Assembly: GCA_030050125.1 (NCBI GenBank)
Contig: JASIJN010000204.1
Location: 1-8,706 of the forward strand
DNA: 8,706 nucleotides
Reading direction: 5' to 3'
DNA from: Streptosporangiaceae bacterium
GTDB lineage: Bacteria; Actinomycetota; Actinomycetes; Streptosporangiales; Streptosporangiaceae
Both the position numbers and the translations under genes were made by a program. Position 1 is the stretch's first letter, and every line of letters starts with the position of its first letter. Below the pieces are notes generated by a model. The model had not been told where the DNA came from, searched no databases, and saw nothing but the letters and a program-made list of their open reading frames with translations. Positions 1-6,254 of the stretch are shown here, piece after piece.

Positions 1-1
1 T

Positions 2-601
2 GCCCGGTTCGCGGCCGCGGGCGCACGGCAGGTGCTCGACGTGGGCGGCGGCGCCGGCCAGCTGGCCCGCCTGATGCCCGGCCTGTCGATGCGCTGCCTC
101 CTGGTCGATCTCTCGCCCACCATGCTGGCCCTGGCGCCGCGCCCGTCGGTGCGCGCCGACGGCGCCCGCCTGCCGGTGGCCGACGGCAGTTTCGACGCGG
201 TGGCCGCGCTGTACACGCTGTACCACTACGAGGACCCGCGCCAGCCGGTGCGGGAGGCCCGGCGCGTGCTGCGGGCCGGCGGGCTGTTCGCGGCGTGCGC
301 CCCGGCCCGCCGCAGCACGCCGGAACTGGCGCACGTCATCCCGGGCTGGGGGGCCAGTTCCACGTTCGACGCGGAGGACGCCCCGGCCATCGTGGGCTCG
401 GTGTTCGCCGGGCCCGGCGACCGGGTGGAGGTGAATTCCTGGGACGGGCCGCTGCGGACGCTGGCCACGCCCGAGGACGCCGTCGTCATGCTGCGCTGTC
501 ACGGGATGACCGTGGACGAGGCCGGGCGGGCGGCGGCCGCGCTGGACCTCCCGCTGACCCTCACCATGCGAGGCTGCGTGGTCTACGCGACCAAGGGGTG
601 A
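2..601 (+). CDS. class I SAM-dependent methyltransferase (5' partial)
   Basis: The reading frame is open to the left edge, so the N-terminus is missing and 199 residues are visible. Motif I, the glycine-rich SAM-binding loop, is VLDVGGGAGQ at visible residues 11-20. The acidic VD that would bind the ribose follows at 35-36. ADGARLPVADGSFDAV at 52-67 and the RVLRAGGLF strand at 88-96 match the Methyltransf_11/UbiE-like fold. A GTG codon at 32 lies inside motif I and cannot be the true start. The substrate-binding half, about 100-199, has no feature I recognise, so small molecule, lipid or quinone are all possible substrates. A cytoplasmic enzyme is expected, since no membrane segment is visible. 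The gene converges on the aminotransferase, 56 nt away. The fold is secure; the reaction is not. Confidence 0.85.
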   Translation, partial: ARFAAAGARQVLDVGGGAGQLARLMPGLSMRCLLVDLSPTMLALAPRPSVRADGARLPVADGSFDAVAALYTLYHYEDPRQPVREARRVLRAGGLFAACAPARRSTPELAHVIPGWGASSTFDAEDAPAIVGSVFAGPGDRVEVNSWDGPLRTLATPEDAVVMLRCHGMTVDEAGRAAAALDLPLTLTMRGCVVYATKG

Positions 602-607
602 GCATCC

Positions 608-647
608 GCCGGCCGGACATGGCCGTGTCAGCCGGATCCGGGTCGGC
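608..647. terminator. GC-rich inverted repeat between convergent genes
   Basis: The 56-nt gap between the methyltransferase stop and the aminotransferase stop is packed with self-complementary sequence. GCCG at 608-611 can pair with CGGC at 644-647, and CCGGA at 613-617 with TCCGG at 637-641, with a small internal loop between them. CCGGATCCGG at 632-641 is also a perfect palindrome. No T-tract follows on either strand. A bidirectional terminator is the natural reading of a hairpin here, but GC-rich DNA makes chance pairing common. Confidence 0.3.
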
Positions 648-657
648 CGTCGCTCGC

Positions 658-1563
658 TCAGCCCTGGTCGTCGTAGCGGACCGGGGTGGTGAACCGCGGG
701 TCCTCGTGCCGGCGCCAGTACTGGCTGCGCAGGCTCATGGTCAGCGGCCCGGCCTCGCCGGTGCCGACCGGCTTGCCGTCGATCCTGGTCACCGGCATGA
801 TCCCGCCGGCGGTCGAGGTGGCCAGCACCTCGTCGGCCCGGCGCAGGTCGTCGGCGGTCAGCCGGCCCTCCTCGGCCGGGTCGCCGTTCTCGGCGGCGAT
901 CTCGATGACCGACCGGCGGGTGATGCCCCGCAGGGTGCCGCTGCCCGGCGTCAGCCACCGCCCGTCCACCCGGGCGAACACGTTGAAGCCCGGTCCCTCG
1001 GTGATCGCGCCGGAGGCGTCGCGCAGCACCACCAGGTCGGCGCCGTGGTCGTAGGCGTCCAGCTGGGCCAGGTCCAGGTCGAGCCAGTGATAGTTCTTGA
1101 TCAGCGGGTCCACGCTCTGCGGCGGGATCCGGGTCACCTCGCTGATCCACATGCTGGCGCCCGCGGCGTGGTCGTCGGGCCGAATGATCCACACGAACGG
1201 CACCGCGTAGGCGTAGAACGTGGCCAGGGCGGTGCGCAGGTCGCGGCTCCCGGCCGCGACCCGGCCCCGGGTACAGGTCATCGACACGTACGCGTCGCGC
1301 AGGCCGGCCAGGCGGACGCAGCCGTGCAGGATGGCCTCCAGCCCGGCGCGGTCGTGCCCGGGGTCCAGCCGTAGCCGGGCCATGCTGGCGGCAAACCGGT
1401 CCAGGTGATCGTCCAGGCGGTAGAACCGCTGGCCCCAGACGTGCACCACGTCGTAGGCGGCGTCCGAGCGGGTGACGCCCAGGTCCAGCACCGAGATCTT
1501 CGCGTCCTCGACCGGGCAGTACCGCCCCTCGATCCAGGCGGCCCCCGACGGCCAGGGCGGCAT
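658..1563 (-). CDS. class IV PLP-dependent aminotransferase
   Basis: A 301-residue protein of the fold-type IV transaminases (branched-chain amino acid, D-amino acid and (R)-amine transaminases, and aminodeoxychorismate lyase). Lys156 in LIKNYHW is the expected Schiff-base lysine. Glu189 in ITEGPGFNVF fits the residue contacting the pyridine nitrogen, with Asn194 the conserved asparagine. LRGITRRSVIEIA (211-223) and TSTAGGIMPV (249-258) are typical phosphate-side segments. The N-terminal SDAAYDVVHVW (33-43) and RLDDHLDRF (49-57) resemble, from memory, (R)-selective amine transaminases more than IlvE, so the substrate is open. I chose the ATG at 1563 because GGTGG lies 7 nt upstream; an in-frame TTG at 1605 would add 14 unconserved residues. 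It follows the aldo/keto reductase on the same strand after 108 nt but has its own candidate promoter. Confidence 0.9.
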   Translation of the reverse strand: MPPWPSGAAWIEGRYCPVEDAKISVLDLGVTRSDAAYDVVHVWGQRFYRLDDHLDRFAASMARLRLDPGHDRAGLEAILHGCVRLAGLRDAYVSMTCTRGRVAAGSRDLRTALATFYAYAVPFVWIIRPDDHAAGASMWISEVTRIPPQSVDPLIKNYHWLDLDLAQLDAYDHGADLVVLRDASGAITEGPGFNVFARVDGRWLTPGSGTLRGITRRSVIEIAAENGDPAEEGRLTADDLRRADEVLATSTAGGIMPVTRIDGKPVGTGEAGPLTMSLRSQYWRRHEDPRFTTPVRYDDQG

Positions 1564-1576
1564 CGTCACGCCACCG

Positions 1577-1605
1577 AGGATGGCAAGCCGCGCCGGCCTT
1601 GGCAA
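1577..1605 (-). promoter_or_regulatory. candidate promoter of the aminotransferase
   Basis: Reading the minus strand, TTGCCA at 1605-1600 matches the TTGACA -35 consensus at five of six positions. Exactly 17 nt later comes CATCCT at 1582-1577, preceded by TGC, which makes an extended -10. Transcription would begin about 7 nt before the ATG at 1563, giving a very short leader. The -10 hexamer itself is weak. Confidence 0.35.
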
Positions 1606-1615
1606 GAGATTTGCC
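1601..1615. repeat. inverted repeat GGCAA-N5-TTGCC over the -35 region
   Basis: Perfect 5-bp arms GGCAA (1601-1605) and TTGCC (1611-1615) flank GAGAT. The left arm overlaps the candidate -35 box of the aminotransferase. A second TGGCAA copy sits at 1581-1586, about two helical turns from the TGGCAA at 1600-1605. It could be a repressor site, but arms this short can arise by chance. Confidence 0.25.
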
Positions 1616-1639
1616 GCGGGTACGCCGGATCCGGCCAGC

Positions 1640-1659
1640 GCGGGCCCTGCCGGTCCCGC
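1640..1659 (-). terminator. hairpin downstream of the aldo/keto reductase
   Basis: GCGGGCC (1640-1646) pairs with GG-T-CCCGC (1652-1659): seven base pairs with one bulged T and a 5-nt loop. On the minus strand it begins 13 nt after the reductase stop codon, where an intrinsic terminator would lie. There is no clear U-tract. If it works, it separates the reductase transcript from the aminotransferase. Confidence 0.35.
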
Positions 1660-1671
1660 CCGGCCCCCGCC

Positions 1672-2508
1672 TCAGATCAGGTCGAACGTGTCCGGGTCGG
1701 GCCCGGTCCGTTCGTTCCGGTTCAGCGCGGTGATCGCCTCGACGTCCTCGCCGGACAGCTCGAAGTCGAAGATGTCGATGTTTTCCCTGATCCGGGCGGG
1801 GGTGACCGACCTGGGGAACGCGATGTCGCCGCGCTCGATGTGCCAGCGCAGGACCACCTGGGCCGGGGTCTTGCCCACCCGGCGGGCGATCGAGTCGATC
1901 GTCGGGTCGCCGAGGACCCGCCCCTTCGCCAGCGGCGACCACGCCTCCACGGCGATCTGGTGCTGCCCGCAGAACGCCCGGACCTCGGTCTGGGTCAGGT
2001 ACGGGTGGACCTCGATCTGGTTCACCGCCGGGGGAACCTCGGCCTCCTCGTGCAGCCGCCGGATGTGGTGCGGCTGGAAGTTCGAGACGCCGATCGAGCG
2101 GGCCCGGCCGTCGCGATAGAACTCCTCCAGGGTCCGCCAGGTCGACACGTAGTCGCCGTCGTACCGGGTGGGCAGCGGCCAGTGGATCAGGAACAGGTCG
2201 ACGTAGTCGGAACCCAGCGCGCCCAGCGTCCGGTCGAACGCCCGGCGGGCATCGTCGGGCCGGTGGCTGGCGTTCTCCAGCTTGCTGGTGACGAACACGC
2301 CGGCCCGGTCCACCCCGGCCTCACGGATGGCCTGGCCGACCTCCTTCTCGTTGCCGTACATCTGCGCGGTGTCGACGTGCCGGTAACCGGCCCGCAGGGC
2401 GGTGGTCACGGCCTGCGCGGTCTCGGCGGGCGGGACCGTGAACACGCCGAACCCGAACTGCGGGATCGTGCGCCCGTTGTTCAGCAAGATGTCCGGTATC
2501 GGCGTCAC
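1672..2508 (-). CDS. aldo/keto reductase (2,5-diketo-D-gluconate reductase-like)
   Basis: A 278-residue cytosolic NADPH-dependent carbonyl reductase of the AKR superfamily, usual length for the family. The catalytic tetrad is complete: Asp46 and Tyr51 in VDTAQMYGNE, Lys76 in VTSKLEN and His109 in LIHWPLP. Other signatures are SIGVSNFQPHHIRRL (138-152), NQIEVHPYLTQ (163-173) and the cofactor-binding stretch FPRSVTPARIRENIDIF (231-247). Overall it resembles the AKR5/2,5-DKG reductase branch, although such proteins accept many aldehydes and ketones, so the true substrate is unknown. Arg233 sits where most relatives have the lysine of PKS. I chose the GTG at 2508 because GGAGG lies 7 nt upstream and family similarity begins there; a start at 2550 would add 14 unlikely residues. 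It is divergent from thiI, 102 nt away. Confidence 0.93.
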   Translation of the reverse strand: MTPIPDILLNNGRTIPQFGFGVFTVPPAETAQAVTTALRAGYRHVDTAQMYGNEKEVGQAIREAGVDRAGVFVTSKLENASHRPDDARRAFDRTLGALGSDYVDLFLIHWPLPTRYDGDYVSTWRTLEEFYRDGRARSIGVSNFQPHHIRRLHEEAEVPPAVNQIEVHPYLTQTEVRAFCGQHQIAVEAWSPLAKGRVLGDPTIDSIARRVGKTPAQVVLRWHIERGDIAFPRSVTPARIRENIDIFDFELSGEDVEAITALNRNERTGPDPDTFDLI

Positions 2509-2548
2509 GGCCGGCCCTCCTCGTCCGCGGCTGGTTCGCAGATCCCTC

Positions 2549-2577
2549 ACGTTACTGATCTGCCGCGCCGGAGCGAA
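2549..2577 (-). promoter_or_regulatory. candidate promoter of the aldo/keto reductase
   Basis: On the minus strand TTCGCT (2577-2572) and TAACGT (2554-2549) are 17 nt apart. TAACGT fits the actinobacterial TANNNT -10 pattern; the -35 is poor. Transcription would begin near 2542, leaving a leader of about 34 nt that contains the strong GAGGAGG ribosome binding site at 2516-2522. Confidence 0.3.
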
Positions 2578-2595
2578 CGCCGGCCGCCTCGATGC

Positions 2596-2604
2596 TGGCA
2601 GACT
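2596..2604 (+). promoter_or_regulatory. candidate extended -10 for leaderless thiI
   Basis: TGG followed by CAGACT places a -10-like hexamer at 2599-2604, exactly -12 to -7 relative to the A of the thiI ATG at 2611. There is no Shine-Dalgarno sequence before that ATG, only TGTAGGG. A leaderless mRNA starting at the ATG explains both facts. No convincing -35 is visible 17-18 nt upstream. Confidence 0.35.
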
Positions 2605-2610
2605 GTAGGG

Positions 2611-3864
2611 ATGTCCGCGCTGCCCCTAACCTCCCGTCCCGCCGTGGCCGAGGCCGCGCCGCACGAGCCGTGCGTGCTGCTGAAGCTCGGCGAGATCGTG
2701 CTCAAGGGCAAGAACCGGCAGCAGTTCGAGAGGCTGCTGCACGAGAACATCCGCCGCGCCGTACGCGACCTCGGCGTGGCGGTGCAGCTCTGGCAGCGCG
2801 AGGGCGTGATCGTGCTGCTCGCGACCCGGCCGGGGGAGGCCGGGACGATGGAGGCCGCGGCCGACCTGATGGCCGAGCGCATGGGCAACATGATGGGCCT
2901 GTCCCGGGTCTGCCGTGCGGTGCGGGTGGCCAAGGACCCGGAGGCGGCCGCCGCGGCCGCGGTGCAGCTGACCGCCGGGTGCAGCGGCACGTTCGCGGTC
3001 CGGGCCAGGCGCCGCGACAAGCGCTTCCCGGTCACCTCGTCCCAGCTCGCCACGCTGATCGGCACGCGGATCCAGCAGGCCCACGGCTGCCCGGTCAACC
3101 TGTCCCGCCCGGACATCACGGTGTTCGTCGAGGTGGACCAGTCCGAGGTGTTCGTGTTCACCCAGGGGCTGCCGGGCCAGGGCGGGCTGCCGGTGGGCAT
3201 GAGCGGCCGGTCCCTGGTGCTGATGTCGGGCGGCATCGACTCCCCGGTGGCCGCCTACCGGATGATGCGCCGCGGCCTGCGCTGCTCCTTCCTGCATTTC
3301 TCCGGCATGCCGCTGACCGGGCCGGAGTCGGTGTACAAGGCCTACGGCCTGGTGCGCGAGCTGGACAAGTTCCAGGGCGGATCGCGGCTGTTCGTGGTGG
3401 CGTTCGGCCGGACCCAGCAGCGGCTGGCCACCGTCGGCGCGGGGCGGCTGCAGATCATGGCCCAGCGGCGGCTGATGCTCAAGACCGGCGAGGCGCTGGC
3501 CCGGCGGCTGCACGCCGCGGCCCTGGTCACCGGCGACTCGCTGGGCCAGGTCAGCAGCCAGACGCTGGCCAACATCACCGCGCTGGACGACGCGGTCAGG
3601 CTGCCGATCCTGCGCCCGCTCATCGGCCTGGACAAGACCGAGATCATGGCCGAGGCGCGCCGGATCGCCACCCTCCACATCTCCGAGCTGCGCGATCAGG
3701 ACTGCTGCTCGCTGCTGACCCCGCGTCAGGTCGAGACCCGGGCCCGGATCGAGGACCTGCGCCGGATCGAGGCCCGGCTGGACGCCGACGACCTGGCGGA
3801 AGAGCTGGCGGCGGCGGCTCAGGAGCACACGCCGGTTCGCGAGGCCGCCTCCGGCCGATCCTGA
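2611..3864 (+). CDS. thiI: tRNA uracil 4-sulfurtransferase ThiI (no rhodanese domain)
   Basis: A 417-residue cytosolic enzyme that makes 4-thiouridine at position 8 of tRNA by adenylating the uridine and replacing its oxygen with persulfide sulfur; in some bacteria ThiI also supplies sulfur to the thiamine thiazole. The N-terminal ferredoxin-like region starts at LLKLGEIVLKGKNRQQFE (23-40). The THUMP RNA-binding domain spans about 75-178, including FAVRARRRDKRFPVTSSQ (128-145). The ATP-binding PP-loop is SGGIDS at 206-211. GDSLGQVSSQT (308-318) and LRPLIGLDKTEI (334-345) are standard for the family. Cys365-Cys366 in RDQDCCSLLTP mark the conserved cysteine region of the PP-loop domain. The protein ends near residue 417 without the C-terminal rhodanese domain of E. 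coli ThiI, as in shorter Gram-positive homologues. The start is the ATG just before the similarity; the frame is open far upstream but only as antisense to other genes. Confidence 0.95.
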   Translation: MSALPLTSRPAVAEAAPHEPCVLLKLGEIVLKGKNRQQFERLLHENIRRAVRDLGVAVQLWQREGVIVLLATRPGEAGTMEAAADLMAERMGNMMGLSRVCRAVRVAKDPEAAAAAAVQLTAGCSGTFAVRARRRDKRFPVTSSQLATLIGTRIQQAHGCPVNLSRPDITVFVEVDQSEVFVFTQGLPGQGGLPVGMSGRSLVLMSGGIDSPVAAYRMMRRGLRCSFLHFSGMPLTGPESVYKAYGLVRELDKFQGGSRLFVVAFGRTQQRLATVGAGRLQIMAQRRLMLKTGEALARRLHAAALVTGDSLGQVSSQTLANITALDDAVRLPILRPLIGLDKTEIMAEARRIATLHISELRDQDCCSLLTPRQVETRARIEDLRRIEARLDADDLAEELAAAAQEHTPVREAASGRS

Positions 3865-3865
3865 T

Positions 3866-5203
3866 TCAGTCCGTAACGCTCAGCCTCGGGGTGGACAAAG
3901 GAGCCCGGAGGTGTGCCGGGTCCCGGGGCAGCCACACCGAGCCGGGGGCGCGGTCGGGGGCGCGGCACGGCCTGACCGTCAGCAGGACCCGCAGCACCCC
4001 GTGGCCGACCGTCAGGAAGACCCGCACGACGTCGCCGTTGCCCGCGGTCATCAGCCGGTCGTGCCCGCCCGCGCGCCGCGGGTCGGTCCGGCGGTCTCTG
4101 ACGGCCAGGCGGATGCCGGGCACCCCGTGCTCCCAGATCGCGGCGTCGCCGCCGACGGCCGTCAGCAGGCCGCCGCTGCCCCACAGCGTCGTGGTCCCGG
4201 GGATGAGGGCCAGGTCGCCGACGCCGACGCCGATCTGGGGCCAGCCGACGGCGATGCGGATGCGGTTCCAGATGCCGGCCTCGGACAGGTGCAGGATCCA
4301 GGTCGCGGGTTCGTCGCCCCCGGTCACCGCCGGGATCCAGATCCCGTGCGCGCCGTCGGTCGCGAAACGCTCCGGCAGCTGAATCGGCCAGGGCGAGACG
4401 AACCGCTTCCATTGGATGCCGTTCCAGTGGGCCAGCACCAGGTGCGCGTCGGCCCCGTCCAGCGGGGAGATGCCGGACACCCACACGTTGTCCGGGGAGA
4501 CCGCGAGGACGTCGTCAAGCTGGGTGCCCGCCAGGGCCGCGTCGGCGGCGGCCACGCGCTCCCAGGCGTAGCCGTCGTAACGGACCACCGAGCCGCCGTC
4601 CGGGCTGACCGTGATGGCCCAGATGTCGTGCCGGGAGACCGCGCTGGCCCGGTAGATCGTCGCGGCGATCCCGGTGGCCCGGATCCAGTTCCGGCCGGTG
4701 AAGTGCCAGCCGCCGAGGCCGGGCACGCCGCTGAAGGTGGAGGAGCCGAAGACCCAGACGTCGGCTGGCGCGATCGCGACGACGGAGGTGGTCTGGCCTC
4801 CCTGGCTCCAGGTGTTGGCCACGGTCCACGTGCTGCCGTTCCAGCGCAGCGCGTACCCGTCGCCGACCGCCCAGACGTTATCGGGCGACGAGGCGGACGC
4901 GGCCACGATGAAGCCGCTGAGCCCGGACGGCAGCGGCCAGGCCTGCCACCGCTTGCCGTCCCAGCGTTCGGCGGTCGGGGTGCTGGTGCCACCGGGATTG
5001 GTGCCGCCGAATGCCCACGCGTCGTTCTTGGCCGGGGCGATGACGGCCGTGTACCCGGAGGCGTAGTCGGCCGGCCCGTAGTGCACCGTCGCGGCGATCT
5101 GCCATGGAGTGCCGGCCGCCTGGGCCGGCAGGCCCGCGGCCATGGTGGCGACGGCAGCCGAAACCGAGCCGAGGACGACGCCCGCACGGCGGCCTATCTG
5201 CAT
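3866..5203 (-). CDS. secreted Trp-rich beta-propeller-like repeat protein with C-terminal extension
   Basis: A 445-residue protein with a Sec signal peptide: basic MQIGRR, a hydrophobic core at about 8-27, and AQAA before the likely cleavage site at 30/31. About six or seven loosely repeated units of 45-55 residues follow, each with a D-x-W-A-[VFI] strand and an xWxGxxW strand: KNDAWAFGG (59-67), PDNVWAVGDG (107-116), ADVWVFGSS (147-155), HDIWAITVS (192-200), PDNVWVSGIS (237-246) and HGIWIPAV (286-293). This is the look of actinobacterial WD40/Kelch-like propellers of unknown function, presumably extracellular. The repeats end near GGDAAIWEHG (351-360). Residues 361-445 are Arg- and Pro-rich and unlike the rest. 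I chose the ATG at 5203 because GGAG lies 6 nt upstream; the GTG at 5215 adds four residues. It converges on thiI with one nucleotide between the stop codons. Confidence 0.8.
   Translation of the reverse strand: MQIGRRAGVVLGSVSAAVATMAAGLPAQAAGTPWQIAATVHYGPADYASGYTAVIAPAKNDAWAFGGTNPGGTSTPTAERWDGKRWQAWPLPSGLSGFIVAASASSPDNVWAVGDGYALRWNGSTWTVANTWSQGGQTTSVVAIAPADVWVFGSSTFSGVPGLGGWHFTGRNWIRATGIAATIYRASAVSRHDIWAITVSPDGGSVVRYDGYAWERVAAADAALAGTQLDDVLAVSPDNVWVSGISPLDGADAHLVLAHWNGIQWKRFVSPWPIQLPERFATDGAHGIWIPAVTGGDEPATWILHLSEAGIWNRIRIAVGWPQIGVGVGDLALIPGTTTLWGSGGLLTAVGGDAAIWEHGVPGIRLAVRDRRTDPRRAGGHDRLMTAGNGDVVRVFLTVGHGVLRVLLTVRPCRAPDRAPGSVWLPRDPAHLRAPLSTPRLSVTD
3900..3923. terminator. hairpin after thiI, inside the opposing gene
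   Basis: CCCGG (3904-3908) pairs with CCGGG (3916-3920). It is extended by GGA (3900-3902) with TCC (3921-3923) around one bulged G, with a 7-nt loop. It starts 36 nt after the thiI stop, within the tail codons of the propeller gene. No T-tract is seen. Weak evidence for a thiI terminator. Confidence 0.22.
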
Positions 5204-5254
5204 CGCGGTCTCCACGAAGGGAAGGACACGGGAAGAGTCGAGTCGATCAGCGCC

Positions 5255-5310
5255 ACGTTAGATCAGTACAAAACTATAGGAAAACAAAGCCCAAGTTCCC
5301 TCCTTAACTC
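5255..5310. promoter_or_regulatory. AT-rich divergent control region with minus-strand -10 box
   Basis: About 39 percent of these 56 bases are G or C (22 by hand count), in a window that is otherwise very GC-rich. On the minus strand TATAGT (plus-strand positions 5274-5279) is the best -10 match in the window and would start transcription near 5267, about 64 nt before the propeller ATG. No standard -35 lies 17 nt upstream of it; GGGAACTT at 5296-5289 on the minus strand resembles an ECF-sigma -35 but the spacing is not ideal. On the plus strand TTGACT (5311-5316) has no matching -10. Confidence 0.4.
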
Positions 5311-5353
5311 TTGACTTCACAGCGGCCTTCAGGGTTCCCGGGCGACCACGATG

Positions 5354-5377
5354 TGGCAAGCTCTGCGGCGGAGGTGA
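5354..5377 (+). promoter_or_regulatory. candidate extended -10 and strong RBS of the luciferase-like gene
   Basis: TGG followed by CAAGCT (5357-5362) forms an extended -10-like element. A transcript from about 5369 would begin just at GGAGGTGA (5370-5377), a near-perfect ribosome binding site whose GGAGG core ends 7 nt before the GTG start at 5382. The ribosome binding site is convincing; the promoter is not proven and its -35 is poor. Confidence 0.4.
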
Positions 5378-5381
5378 CCGC

Positions 5382-6254
5382 GTGCAGATTGGATTGCAGA
5401 TCCCCGACTACACCTGGCCGGGCGGGCCTGGCATGCTCGGCCGCGACCTGGCCACCGTGGGCCGGACCGCCGACCAGGCCGGCTTCGACTTCATCGCCGT
5501 GATGGATCACTTCTTCCAGATCGCGGTGGTCGGACCGGCCGACCACGAGATGCTCGAGGCCTACACCACGCTGGGCTACCTGGCCGGCTGCACGTCCCGG
5601 GCCAGGCTGCTGACCCTGGTGACCGGGGCGATCTACCGGCACCCCGGCATCCTGGCCAAGATCGTCACCACCCTGGACGTGCTGTCCGGCGGGCGGGCCT
5701 GGCTGGGGATCGGCGCGGCCTGGAACGAGGAGGAGTCGCGCGGCCTCGGCATCGACTTCCCGCCGGTCGCCGAGCGGTTCGAGCGGCTGGAGGAGACGCT
5801 GCAGATCTGCCTGCAGATGTGGCGCGGCGACCAGAGCCCGTTCGCCGGCCGCTACTACCAGCTGGAGCGGCCGCTCAACTCGCCGCAGGCCCTGTCCCAG
5901 CCGCATCCGCCGATCATGATCGGCGGCGGGGGCGAGCGGAAGACGCTGCGGCTGGTGGCCCGCTACGCCCAGGCGTGCAACCTGTTTCCCGGCCCGGACC
6001 TGGCCCGCAAGCTCGACGTGCTGCGCGGCCACTGCGACGCCGAGGGCCGCGACTACGACGAGATCATCAAGACCTGCTACTTCCTGTTCGATGTGGGCGA
6101 GCGGGGCGAGCGGGTCGGGCAGGTGGTCGACCAGCTCGGCGCCATGGCCGAGATGGGATTCCAGGCCGCGATCGGCGCGGTGGCGCGGGTCTGGACGGTG
6201 ACCCCGCTTGAGATCATCGGCAACGAGGTGATCCCGGCCGTCGCCGGCCTATGA
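5382..6254 (+). CDS. LLM-class F420-dependent oxidoreductase (Rv1855c-type family)
   Basis: A 290-residue TIM-barrel protein of the luciferase-like monooxygenase superfamily, in the branch predicted to use coenzyme F420 as hydride carrier (it matches my memory of TIGR03560, the Rv1855c family). Conserved segments are FDFIAVMDHFFQI (35-47), EAYTTLGYLAGCTSRARLL (59-77), TGAIYRHPGILAKIVTTLD (81-99), GGRAWLGIGAAWNEEE (103-118), ERFERLEETLQICLQMW (131-147) and PPIMIGGGGERKTLRLVARY (176-195). The glycine-rich IMIGGGGE would lie near the cofactor phosphate. It is cytoplasmic, with no signal peptide, and the substrate of this family is unknown to me. Length is normal. The GTG start is supported by GGAGGTGA just upstream. 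Its last 6 nt overlap the tail of the opposing split-barrel gene, another predicted F420 enzyme. Confidence 0.92.
   Translation: MQIGLQIPDYTWPGGPGMLGRDLATVGRTADQAGFDFIAVMDHFFQIAVVGPADHEMLEAYTTLGYLAGCTSRARLLTLVTGAIYRHPGILAKIVTTLDVLSGGRAWLGIGAAWNEEESRGLGIDFPPVAERFERLEETLQICLQMWRGDQSPFAGRYYQLERPLNSPQALSQPHPPIMIGGGGERKTLRLVARYAQACNLFPGPDLARKLDVLRGHCDAEGRDYDEIIKTCYFLFDVGERGERVGQVVDQLGAMAEMGFQAAIGAVARVWTVTPLEIIGNEVIPAVAGL

Noticed and set aside
295..1374. Long plus-strand open frame of 359 codons
   Set aside because: It overlaps the methyltransferase and the aminotransferase in other frames and has the Arg/Gly/Ala-rich composition of a GC-rich shadow frame.
1405..2610. Open plus-strand extension of thiI reaching about 400 codons upstream
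   Set aside because: It is antisense to the aminotransferase and aldo/keto reductase, both of which have clear family motifs; the translated extension is an Arg/Pro/Gly/Asp-rich shadow and ThiI similarity begins only after 2611.
2626..3828. Minus-strand open frame of 400 codons opposite thiI
   Set aside because: Composition is His/Gln/Arg/Gly-rich with no motif, and thiI on the other strand is certain.
3911..5314. Plus-strand open frame of 467 codons opposite the propeller gene
   Set aside because: No domain pattern; the minus strand gives a signal peptide and regular Trp repeats.
5311..5316. TTGACT as a plus-strand -35 for the luciferase-like gene
   Set aside because: No -10-like hexamer lies 16-18 nt downstream; positions 5333-5340 read GGTTCCCG.
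5304..6032. Minus-strand open frame opposite the luciferase-like gene
   Set aside because: Antisense shadow rich in Gln, Gly and Arg; the plus-strand family match is strong.
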